Assembly: GCA_963981015.1 (NCBI GenBank)
Contig: CAXCCG010000056.1
Location: 1-18,283, forward strand
Direction of reading: 5' to 3'
From: Thiopontia sp013349825
GTDB lineage: Bacteria > Pseudomonadota > Gammaproteobacteria > GCF-002020875
DNA length: 18,283 nt
A program made the position numbers and the translations under genes. A model generated the notes under the pieces. That model saw only the letters and a list, made by a program, of their open reading frames with translations, searched no databases and was not told the origin of the DNA. Positions 7,188 through 14,201 of the stretch are shown piece after piece. The stretch's first letter is position 1. Each line of letters begins with the position of its first letter.

Positions 7188-9353
7188 ATGAGCAAAACGG
7201 TCCAACTACGCACCGTGCCACCAGTCGCACGGCCAGACACAGCAGTTCCATTTCAGCCAGCTTCGCTGGATATCTGGGATAAAAAATATCGTCTCAAGAG
7301 TAAAGAGGGCGAGGTTATCGATAAGACGATTGATGCGACCTATAGTCGTGTTGCGCGTGCGTTGGCAGATGTTGAAGAGAGCCCAGAACTGAAAGAGCAG
7401 TGGTATGAAGAGTTTCTCTGGGCGCTGCAGAATGGAGCCATTCCTGCGGGCCGTATCACCTCGAATGCGGGCGCACAAGAGCATAAGCCTGCGACCTCAA
7501 CTATTAACTGCACCGTCTCTGGAACGGTTGAGGATTCAATGAATGGTATTTTGGAGAAAGTGCATGAGGCAGGTCTGACCCTGCGTGCAGGTTGTGGTAT
7601 CGGTTATGAGTTCTCTACACTGCGTCCTAAAGGTGCCTTTGTGGCAGGTGCGGGTGCTTACACCTCAGGGCCACTCTCTTTCATGGATATCTATGACAAG
7701 ATGTGTTTCACCGTCTCCTCGGCTGGAGGTCGTCGTGGTGCACAGATGGCCACATTCGATGTGGGCCACCCGGATGTGATGGACTTTATCCGTGCCAAGC
7801 GTGAGGATGGAGTGTTGCGCCAATTCAACCTCTCCCTGTTGGTGACCAAAGAGTTTATGGAGGCGGTTCGTAGCGATGCAGATTGGCCGCTCGCCTTCCC
7901 GGTCAGCCAACAGGTGATTGATGGTGAATCTCTGGATATCAATAATCCAAGCCATATTGTATGGCGTGAATGGTCAGAGTCTGACGGCAATGTGAAAAAC
8001 AGTGAGGGGCTGGTGGCCTGTAAGGTCTACAAGACTATTCGTGCCCAACGCCTGTGGGACACGATTATGTCCTCCACTTACGATTATGCAGAACCGGGTT
8101 TCATTCTCATCGATAAGGTGAATGAGATGAATAACAACTGGTTTGATGAGGTGGTACGTGCGACCAATCCATGCGGCGAACAGCCTCTGCCGCCGTATGG
8201 CGCTTGTCTGCTGGGTTCGGTCAATTTGACTCGCTTCGTTCTGGAACCCTTTACCGAGAATGCCACCTTTGACTGGGACAGCTATCGCAGAGTGGTCGCC
8301 ACCTTCACCCGTATGTTGGATAACGTGGTAGAGATCAATGGTCTGCCATTAGAGAAACAGCGTGAAGAGATTATGAACAAGCGCCGTCACGGTATGGGTT
8401 ATCTCGGTTTAGGGTCAACCATGACTATGTTGGGAATGGTCTACGGAGATGAGGATTCACTGGAGTTTACCGAGCAGGTGACGCGTGAATTGGCAATCAC
8501 CGGCTGGAGAACCGGACTGGATTTGGCTGAAGAGAAGGGGAGCGCACCGGTACTCAATCAGGAGTTTGATGTGACTCAAGATATGGTGCGCCAGCGTCCG
8601 GAGATGATTGCGGATGGCTGGTCTGTGGGAGACAAGATTCTCGGCAAGGTGCTTCACGCAAAATATAGCCGCTACATGCAGCAGGTGGCAGCAGAGGACC
8701 CTGCGTTGGTTGCGGCCATGGTAGAAAAGGGGTGCCGTTTTACCCACCATAGCTCAATTGCACCGACCGGGACCATCTCTCTCTCATTGGCCAATAACGC
8801 CAGTAATGGGATTGAGCCAAGCTTTTCACATATGTATTCTCGCAACGTGATTCGTGAAGGAAAAAAGAGTAAAGAGAAGGTTGATGTCTTCTCTTATGAG
8901 TTGCTGGCCTATCGTGAGCTGGTTAATACAGAGGCATCTCCCTCTGCAGAGCAGGCTGAGAACCAGCTCCCGGACTACTTTATCTCCTCCGAGAATATTG
9001 ACCCAAAGGCGCATGTCGATGTACAGGCAGCAGCACAGAAGTGGATTGATTCATCAATCTCTAAAACGGTCAATATCCCCACCGATTTTGACTATGAGGC
9101 ATTCAAGGATGTCTACCTCTACGCCTATGAGCAGGGATTGAAGGGGTGTACCACCTTCCGCTTCAATCCTGAGGTATTCCAGGGAGTGCTGGTGAAGGAG
9201 CAGGATCTGGAGAATACTACCTATCAGTTTGAACTGGAGGATGGCTCAACAGTCGAAGTGAAGGGGAACGAAGAGATTGAGTATGATGGTGAGATTCATA
9301 CGGCAGCGAATCTTTATGATGCCTTGAAGGAAGGCTACTACGGCAAGTTTTGA
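7188..9353 (+). CDS. nrdJa: NrdJa, adenosylcobalamin-dependent ribonucleotide reductase, catalytic subunit
   Basis: This 721-residue class II ribonucleotide reductase makes deoxyribonucleotides using a B12-derived thiyl radical, with or without oxygen. Catalytic residues can be placed by motif: C108 in STINCTVSG, and N327, C329 and E331 in NPCGEQPLPPYGAC, with C340 eleven residues after the radical cysteine. C108 and C340 would be the redox pair. Other family blocks are RAGCGIGYEFSTLRPKG and GGRRGAQM. The start is the ATG at 7188 (MSKTVQL), with GGGGGAG upstream; a GTG at 7125 would add 21 arginine-rich, non-family residues. The C-terminal cysteine tail normally found in single-chain NrdJ is absent here and is carried by the next gene, matching the split NrdJa/NrdJb form of Pseudomonas. 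Confidence 0.94.
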   Translation: MSKTVQLRTVPPVARPDTAVPFQPASLDIWDKKYRLKSKEGEVIDKTIDATYSRVARALADVEESPELKEQWYEEFLWALQNGAIPAGRITSNAGAQEHKPATSTINCTVSGTVEDSMNGILEKVHEAGLTLRAGCGIGYEFSTLRPKGAFVAGAGAYTSGPLSFMDIYDKMCFTVSSAGGRRGAQMATFDVGHPDVMDFIRAKREDGVLRQFNLSLLVTKEFMEAVRSDADWPLAFPVSQQVIDGESLDINNPSHIVWREWSESDGNVKNSEGLVACKVYKTIRAQRLWDTIMSSTYDYAEPGFILIDKVNEMNNNWFDEVVRATNPCGEQPLPPYGACLLGSVNLTRFVLEPFTENATFDWDSYRRVVATFTRMLDNVVEINGLPLEKQREEIMNKRRHGMGYLGLGSTMTMLGMVYGDEDSLEFTEQVTRELAITGWRTGLDLAEEKGSAPVLNQEFDVTQDMVRQRPEMIADGWSVGDKILGKVLHAKYSRYMQQVAAEDPALVAAMVEKGCRFTHHSSIAPTGTISLSLANNASNGIEPSFSHMYSRNVIREGKKSKEKVDVFSYELLAYRELVNTEASPSAEQAENQLPDYFISSENIDPKAHVDVQAAAQKWIDSSISKTVNIPTDFDYEAFKDVYLYAYEQGLKGCTTFRFNPEVFQGVLVKEQDLENTTYQFELEDGSTVEVKGNEEIEYDGEIHTAANLYDALKEGYYGKF

Positions 9354-9378
9354 GTGCCGACAGTCAGGAAATAGATTT

Positions 9379-10110
9379 ATGAGTATTAAAATTGAAAAGA
9401 AGATCGTCGGCTATAGTGTCGGTGAACAGATAGAGGATACGGCACCTGAAGAGACTGTAGCCGAGACGGCAGAGGACTCATTCTCCAATGTGATTCAGAT
9501 GCATGAGAAGTTGGAGCGCCCGGACCATCTGGTAGGGTCAACCTACAAGATCAAGACACCACTCTCGGAACATGCTCTTTATGTGACGGTCAATGATATT
9601 ATCCTTAATGAGGATACGGAGCATGAGCAGCGTCGTCCCTTTGAGGTCTTCATTAACTCCAAAAATATGGATCACTTCCAATGGATTGTGGCACTGACCC
9701 GGATTATCTCGGCAATCTTCCGTAAAGGGGGGGATGTCACCTTCCTGGTTGAAGAGTTGCGCTCCGTATTTGATCCCCGTGGAGGCTACTTTAAGAAGGG
9801 AGGCAAATATATGCCTTCATTGGTGGCAGAGATTGGTGACTGCATTGAGTGTCATCTAAAGTATATCGGGATGATTGGTGGAGATTGCATGGATGACCAT
9901 CAGAAGGATTTTTTAGATAAAAAGCGGGCGGAGTTTGAGGATAAGAGCAAAAAACAGGATAAAATTGCCTGCGGCTCCAAGAGTGAAGAGGTGGAGAGCA
10001 GTAGCTTTCCAGCCGGTGCTCAGCTCTGTGCTAAATGTAGTACCAAAGCGGTCATAAAAATGGATGGGTGCATGACTTGTCTTAATTGTGGCGAAAGTAA
10101 ATGTGGTTGA
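9379..10110 (+). CDS. nrdJb: NrdJb, C-terminal subunit of split class II ribonucleotide reductase
   Basis: This 243-residue protein ends in a cysteine cluster: C217-x2-C220, then C231-x2-C234-x2-C237 and C242, in the pattern CAKC...GCMTCLNCGESKC. In single-chain NrdJ enzymes this tail closes the polypeptide and shuttles electrons from thioredoxin to the active-site disulfide. Here it is a separate gene 25 bases after nrdJa, with CAGGAA as ribosome binding site. The middle (about 48-190) matches the vitamin B12-dependent RNR accessory region (LVGSTYKIKTP, ALTRIISAIFRKGG, DPRGGYFKKGG). The linker at 180-212 is lysine- and serine-rich. Both subunits are expected to be needed for activity. Confidence 0.88.
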   Translation: MSIKIEKKIVGYSVGEQIEDTAPEETVAETAEDSFSNVIQMHEKLERPDHLVGSTYKIKTPLSEHALYVTVNDIILNEDTEHEQRRPFEVFINSKNMDHFQWIVALTRIISAIFRKGGDVTFLVEELRSVFDPRGGYFKKGGKYMPSLVAEIGDCIECHLKYIGMIGGDCMDDHQKDFLDKKRAEFEDKSKKQDKIACGSKSEEVESSSFPAGAQLCAKCSTKAVIKMDGCMTCLNCGESKCG

Positions 10111-10141
10111 TAATGAGCCTTCAAGCTCATAGGAAGCAGAA

Positions 10142-10831
10142 ATGAAACTGAGAATAGTTCAAAAAGTATGGGTTGCCCTGTTGGGAATGTTATTAGTCAT
10201 TCCTGTTGCAGAGGCTCAAGACTACAATCGCTATGGTTATCGTAGTAATACACCAAACTATGGTTCACCTTATAAGCCACCTGCACCGATGCCGCGCTAT
10301 CAGCCGATTCGTCAGGCAACACCCGATCAGTTATTGCGTCAGGGGGTAGAGCAGACCTTCTCCTATCTGCGTCGTACTGGCAGTACAGATCTCTCCAATG
10401 TTCTCGATTTTGTGAATAAGGAGTTGGGTCCCTATTTTGATTTTGACCATATGACACGTCTGGCTGCCGGAAAGATGTCTAAAGAGCTGGATGAAGAGCA
10501 GCTCAAAAAGCTTTCTAAAAAGCTGGAAGAGATGTTTATGGCGGCACTGGGTCAGCAGATTGCCACCTATGCCTATACCAACCATCGCGTTACCTTCTAT
10601 CCTGCGAAGCGTTCACGTTTTGGCAAAGAGGTGAGTGTAGCGGCACGCATTACACACCCACGTGGGTTTCCACTAAAAATTACCTTTCGTTTTCATCCCA
10701 CAGAAAAGGGTTGGAAGATCTACGATGTCGCGGCGAATAACAACAGCGCTGTGATGTACTATCGAAAACAGCTGGCAATGATTGCACAGCGTTACGGTAT
10801 GGATGCGTTATTGAAGAAGACAGATGGATAA
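10142..10831 (+). CDS. mlaC: MlaC/Ttg2D-like periplasmic phospholipid-binding protein
   Basis: This 229-residue protein has an N-terminal signal peptide (MKLRIVQKVWVALLGMLLVI..., cut after AEA at 23-25) followed by a proline/tyrosine-rich stretch at 27-56. The rest matches the MlaC/toluene tolerance family: ELGPYFDFDHMTRLAAGKMS (94-113), a helical segment, TNHRVTFYPA, VAARITHPRGFPLKITFRF and GWKIYDVAANNNSAVMYYRKQ. MlaC carries phospholipids between the outer-membrane MlaA complex and the inner-membrane MlaFEDB transporter. No other mla gene is nearby, so this is an orphan copy. It lies 31 bases after nrdJb; the gap holds a small hairpin (ATGAGC/GCTCAT) without a T tract, so co-transcription is possible. 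Confidence 0.84.
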   Translation: MKLRIVQKVWVALLGMLLVIPVAEAQDYNRYGYRSNTPNYGSPYKPPAPMPRYQPIRQATPDQLLRQGVEQTFSYLRRTGSTDLSNVLDFVNKELGPYFDFDHMTRLAAGKMSKELDEEQLKKLSKKLEEMFMAALGQQIATYAYTNHRVTFYPAKRSRFGKEVSVAARITHPRGFPLKITFRFHPTEKGWKIYDVAANNNSAVMYYRKQLAMIAQRYGMDALLKKTDG

Positions 10832-10929
10832 TTTTTATAGGTACCTTGTAAAATTATATTTTTAAGAGGCACGTTTATTTTTTAGAATAGGCCTTGAGTG
10901 ACCACAATCAGCAAAATGGAGTATTGACC

Positions 10930-11061
10930 ATGGATGGAACATTAGTTTTTCTGGGTTTTGGGGTAGTTGCAGTGATGGGTGTATTGGTACTGCATTGCCG
11001 GTCTTTCAGCAGAACCTCTTGTAATGCTGTTTTGAGAGGTGCGCTGAATAAAGCTGAATGA
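10930..11061 (+). CDS. Small membrane protein of unknown function (43 aa)
   Basis: This short frame begins MDGTLVFLGFGVVAVMGVLV and ends ...GALNKAE. Residues 4-22 form one hydrophobic helix; the rest is polar and positively charged (CRSFSRTSC, LRGALNK). It has a very good ribosome binding site, GGAG at 10918-10921, eight bases before the ATG, and a strong terminator 23 bases after its stop. These two signals are why I call it a gene. I do not recognise the family. Confidence 0.55.
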   Translation: MDGTLVFLGFGVVAVMGVLVLHCRSFSRTSCNAVLRGALNKAE

Positions 11062-11083
11062 TCTTGTAGAGTGATCTAAATAG

Positions 11084-11114
11084 AAAAAACCGGAACATCT
11101 GCTCCGGTTTTTTT
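11084..11114. terminator. Bidirectional intrinsic terminator
   Basis: CCGGA (11090-11094) pairs with TCCGG (11103-11107) across an eight-base loop. An A run on the left and a seven-T run on the right extend the stem and give T tracts on both strands. It can end transcription of the 43-codon gene going right and of pyrE, which stops at 11164, going left. Confidence 0.85.
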
Positions 11115-11163
11115 CGTTTAGAGATTCTGCTTAGAGATTCTGTTTAGAGGGGCGAGAACATCG

Positions 11164-11805
11164 CTATGCGCCATACTGTTCGCGATACTGCTGGACCCTC
11201 TGCAGAGATTCACCCATCTCAGCCTTCTCCTGTAGATAAGTGACCAAGTCAGTGAGCCCCACAATGCTGGCAACCTGCACACCATATTGTGACTCGACCT
11301 CCTGGATTGCGGACTGTTCACCCTGTCCACGCTCCTGACGGTCCAGAGAGATCACCACACCGGCAAATTTGGCGTTGTGATTGTGGATGATATCGACTGA
11401 TTCACGTACCGAAGTGCCGGCAGAGATCACATCATCAATCACCAGAATCCTTCCCTCTAGTGGCGCACCGACGATCATCCCGCCTTCGCCGTGATCCTTC
11501 GCCTCCTTACGGTTGAAGGCAAAAGGCAGATCACGTCCATGCTCCTCCGCGAGGTATACAGCGGTGACTGCAGCCAGCGGAATACCCTTGTAGGCAGGGC
11601 CATAGATCAAGTCAAACTCGATACCACTCTCGACAATGGCAGCAGCATAATACTTGCCAAGGCGAGCCATCTGCGCACCGGTGTTGAATAGCCCGGCATT
11701 GAAGAAGTAGGGGCTGATACGGCCCGACTTGAGGGTGAACTCCCCGAAGCGAAGTACGTCGGCAGCAATGGCGAAATCGAGAAAATCCTTTTTGTAGTTT
11801 TGCAT
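11164..11805 (-). CDS. pyrE: Orotate phosphoribosyltransferase
   Basis: This 213-residue enzyme, the same length as E. coli PyrE, joins orotate and PRPP to give orotidine monophosphate in pyrimidine synthesis. The PRPP-binding signature is VIDDVISAGTS at 122-132. The mobile catalytic loop, rich in lysine and histidine, is RKEAKDHGEGG at 99-109. FTLKSGRISPYFFNAGLF (23-40) is the usual substrate-binding N-terminal block. The ATG at 11805 is chosen for its AGGATC ribosome binding site and family length; a frame open to 11880 only reads through the adjacent palindromic element. The element begins 11 bases upstream of the start codon, so the pyrE leader runs through it. Confidence 0.95.
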   Translation of the reverse strand: MQNYKKDFLDFAIAADVLRFGEFTLKSGRISPYFFNAGLFNTGAQMARLGKYYAAAIVESGIEFDLIYGPAYKGIPLAAVTAVYLAEEHGRDLPFAFNRKEAKDHGEGGMIVGAPLEGRILVIDDVISAGTSVRESVDIIHNHNAKFAGVVISLDRQERGQGEQSAIQEVESQYGVQVASIVGLTDLVTYLQEKAEMGESLQRVQQYREQYGA

Positions 11806-11816
11806 GGTGATCCTAG

Positions 11817-11975
11817 GTGGTTGTCCGAGAATAGAAGTCGTAGCGAGGGGAAGCTGATTTGAGACAGATTTTGTCATCATTTGAGGCGAATAGTTCCACT
11901 ATTTAACGAAAAGGATGGGGAAATATGGCCAAATTCAGTTTTTCCGCAGTAGATTCTCTATTCTCGGACAAGCTC
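11817..11975. mobile_element. MITE-like palindromic element E2 (159 bp) in the pyrE leader
   Basis: The ends are GTGGTTGTCCGAGAATAGA (11817-11835) and, read on the other strand, GAGCTTGTCCGAGAATAGA (11975-11957): 17 of 19 positions match. Both ends are directly flanked by CTAG (11813-11816 and 11976-11979), a candidate target duplication; the direct match extends to TCCTAG. The centre at 11896 is also the centre of the core palindrome AATAGTtccACTATT (11889-11903). The arms in between are complementary at roughly half of their positions. It codes for nothing evident. Its size and concentric design match element E1, although the terminal repeats differ. Confidence 0.72.
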
Positions 11976-12007
11976 CTAGTCCCTAAAATGGCTTAATCAA
12001 GGGGGGC

Positions 12008-12013
12008 ATTATA
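12008..12013 (-). promoter_or_regulatory. Candidate -10 box for pyrE beyond the palindromic element
   Basis: On the reverse strand this reads TATAAT, an exact -10 hexamer, but without a recognisable -35 at 17 bases. If used, the pyrE transcript would start near 12001 and carry the whole element E2 in a leader of about 195 bases. Confidence 0.3.
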
Positions 12014-12020
12014 TACTTGA

Positions 12021-12479
12021 CCGAAGATATGTTTACTACAGAAACACCTCATCGAATTGAATAAGCACATCCTCTCACTTGAAACTGCGTGGTTGAAACT
12101 GTACCCGACTGGAGAGCATAATTTCGAGATACAGAATGCGTTCAGTTGTGGGTTCCTTCGCAATCTTATTAAGGATAATACGCTTTACCAAAACCACCCA
12201 GACCGAACCTTTTTCTCTGTTTTTGATTTTGATGAGGCATATAATGATTGGAACCAGCTTAGGCAAAATGTACAAGTTGATCCATGTCAATGTTTGGTGA
12301 AAAAGCACAATACTCATGAAAGTTACGCGATGCTTTTACCTGTGCCCGCCAACGGGCAGATACACAATCAAGTTGTCAACCCACATGCCGGCGGTAATTA
12401 TGGCAATAGATCATTACTGACTATCGAGTTCATTAAGTCGAAATGCTCAACTGTAATGGATGGCGGAGAGGGTGTTTAA
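12021..12479 (+). pseudogene. Hypothetical ORF, probably a gene remnant
   Basis: This frame is open from the codon after a TGA at 12018 to a TAA at 12477 (152 codons). It has no ATG near its beginning; the first usable start is TTG 12057, without a ribosome binding site. The product from there is 140 residues. It contains RTFFSVFDFDEAYNDW and, further on, ESYAMLLPVPANGQIHNQV and SLLTIEFIK. The hydrophobic strand ending in DFDEA resembles the acidic strand of TOPRIM-like folds, but this is a visual impression and I do not recognise a family. The lack of a start, the abrupt end and AT-rich composition unlike the neighbours suggest a fragment of a longer, possibly transferred gene. Confidence 0.4.
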
Positions 12480-12483
12480 TCCT

Positions 12484-12522
12484 ATGGCGCTAAATAAAGA
12501 TCAACAGAAAACCTATGAATGA
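12484..12522 (+). CDS. Leader-like mini-ORF (12 aa) overlapping the next gene
   Basis: ATG GCG ... GAA TGA encodes MALNKDQQKTYE. It has a purine-rich GGAGAGGG ribosome binding site 11 bases upstream, whereas the following 92-codon gene has none. Its stop overlaps the ATG at 12519 in an ATGA. It is either a translational coupling leader or the true N-terminus of the next protein, separated by a frameshift. Confidence 0.35.
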   Translation: MALNKDQQKTYE

Positions 12523-12797
12523 AGAAGGCGCTTGAGTCCCCGGAAGGGGTGGCTGAGTTGTCAGTATTTTATTGTGAATCGTGTGCCGACCTTCTGGGAT
12601 ATTGTGGGGTGGAGGATGAAGGGTACTTCAGTGCGCTGGTAAGTATGTACGAGCAGGCCTTAATAGTGATTGTTGATCTTAGTGTAGAGCAGCAAGCAGA
12701 CTTTCTGCAACGTCTTGAACAGATTCGCTATGTAGCAGGGGATTGGGGTGTTTGTGATGATATGGGTGATCTTTTGGAAGAGTATGAAATTGAATAG
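12519..12797 (+). CDS. Hypothetical acidic protein (92 aa)
   Basis: This 92-residue protein is strongly acidic, especially at the C-terminus (DDMGDLLEEYEIE). It is predicted mostly helical and has four cysteines (C19, C22, C29, C78). There is no signal peptide and no clear membrane segment, apart from a short hydrophobic stretch QALIVIVDLSV. I do not recognise the family. The ATG has no ribosome binding site of its own, but overlaps the stop of a mini-ORF that does. The gene ends 12 bases before ampG, so it may be co-transcribed with it. The size and acidity resemble small immunity or antitoxin proteins, which is speculation only. Confidence 0.6.
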   Translation: MKKALESPEGVAELSVFYCESCADLLGYCGVEDEGYFSALVSMYEQALIVIVDLSVEQQADFLQRLEQIRYVAGDWGVCDDMGDLLEEYEIE

Positions 12798-12809
12798 GAA
12801 TAGTCAGGT

Positions 12810-14201
12810 ATGAGTTCATCAACTCCATCGCTTACATTGCGGCAGGCCATTGCCCTTTTTCAGGATAAACGCCTGCTCTGGATCTTCCTGCTCGGCTTCT
12901 CCAGCGGCTTCCCCTGGGTGCTGATCGGCTCGGCGATGAGCGCCTGGCTGCAAGAGGCTGGGCTGACCCGCACTGCCATTGGCTTCTTCGGTTCGGTATT
13001 TATTGTCTATGCGATCAATTTCCTCTGGGCACCACTGCTGGATCGACTCAAGGTACCACTACTCGGAAACAGATTAGGACAGCGCCGCTCGTGGATTGTG
13101 CTGATGCAGTGGATCATTGCCGGGGCGGCCCTTGTCATTGGTATGACCAACCCCGATGTCAGTATCTTCTGGACCAGCCTGTTGGCACTGCTGATTGCGA
13201 CCGCCTCGGCGACCCAGGATATTGCCGTCGATGCCTACCGTATTGAGATTATCGGAGCTACAGAAACCGAGAAGATCCCCCATGCGGCAGCGATCACCAC
13301 CAGTGGTTGGTGGACCGGGTTCAGTGTGCCGGGGGCGATGGCGCTCTATCTCTCCGATATTCCCGGAGTCGATTGGTCCACGGTCTATGCGATGCTGGCC
13401 GTGTTGATGTTGCTGCTCTCATGGCGAGTGTGGAAGATGCCAGAGCCGGAGACACTTCGCGAACAGGCACAACATGAAGCAGAGGCCCACTACGAAGAGG
13501 AGCTGGATGAGCATCATCTGGCCAGCAGCAGAGAGTCCCGTCACTGGATGGCGTGGTGGGCGGTGACGGTGGTAGAACCCTTTGCCGAGTTCTTCCGTCG
13601 CAATGGCTGGAAACTGGCGATTGCGGTGCTCTCCTTTATCTTCCTGTTTAAGTTGGGTGAGGCCTTTCTCGGGCGCATGTCAATTGTCTTCTACAAGGAG
13701 ATTGGCTTTAGCAATAGCGAGATTGCCACCTACTCTAAACTGATCGGGTGGTGGGTGACGATTATCTTCTCGCTGCTGGCGGGAGTCTTCAATGCCCGTT
13801 TCGGTATTGTGCGTGGGTTGATGATTGGCGGCATTGCAATGGCCTCCACCAATCTGCTCTTTGCCTGGCTGGCGCTGGCAGGGCCGAATACCAATATCTT
13901 TGCACTGGCGGTGGTGCTGGACAACTTCACCTCCTCCTTTGCCACTGTTACCTTTGTCACCTTTATCTCCTATCTCACCAGCCGCGCCTATACCGCGACG
14001 CAATATGCGCTGATGGCCTCACTCGGTAATCTGGGGCGTACTACCGTCGCCAGCTTCAGTGGTGTAGTGGTCGATGGATTGGATGGTGACTGGTTTATCT
14101 TTTTCTTATTGACCTCGTTAATGGTGGTTCCGGCACTTCTCTTGTTATGGCGTATCGGGCATCATCTGCACACCGAAAAAATTCAGGACAGACATTCATG
14201 A
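12810..14201 (+). CDS. ampG: AmpG-family MFS permease
   Basis: This 463-residue polytopic inner-membrane transporter has 12 or more hydrophobic segments. It carries the AmpG signatures SSGFPWVLIGSAMSAWLQE (31-49), FLWAPLLDR (71-79) and ATQDIAVDAYRIE (134-146). A charged cytoplasmic loop rich in acidic residues and histidine lies at about 210-245. AmpG imports anhydro-muropeptides released from the cell wall for recycling. The family is broad and some members are annotated only as generic MFS transporters, so substrate is inferred. There is an AGGAAT/CAGGT ribosome binding site. The stop overlaps the start of the next gene in an ATGA, which indicates coupled translation with an aldolase/dehydrogenase. 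Confidence 0.85.
   Translation: MSSSTPSLTLRQAIALFQDKRLLWIFLLGFSSGFPWVLIGSAMSAWLQEAGLTRTAIGFFGSVFIVYAINFLWAPLLDRLKVPLLGNRLGQRRSWIVLMQWIIAGAALVIGMTNPDVSIFWTSLLALLIATASATQDIAVDAYRIEIIGATETEKIPHAAAITTSGWWTGFSVPGAMALYLSDIPGVDWSTVYAMLAVLMLLLSWRVWKMPEPETLREQAQHEAEAHYEEELDEHHLASSRESRHWMAWWAVTVVEPFAEFFRRNGWKLAIAVLSFIFLFKLGEAFLGRMSIVFYKEIGFSNSEIATYSKLIGWWVTIIFSLLAGVFNARFGIVRGLMIGGIAMASTNLLFAWLALAGPNTNIFALAVVLDNFTSSFATVTFVTFISYLTSRAYTATQYALMASLGNLGRTTVASFSGVVVDGLDGDWFIFFLLTSLMVVPALLLLWRIGHHLHTEKIQDRHS

Noticed and set aside
10828..10857. Terminator after mlaC (ATAATTTT/AAAATTAT)
   Set aside because: The stem is made only of A-T pairs and overlaps the stop codon; it is too weak to call without expression data.
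11806..11880. N-terminal extension of PyrE by 25 residues
   Set aside because: It is read-through into the palindromic element E2; the ATG at 11805 gives the standard 213-residue length and has a ribosome binding site.
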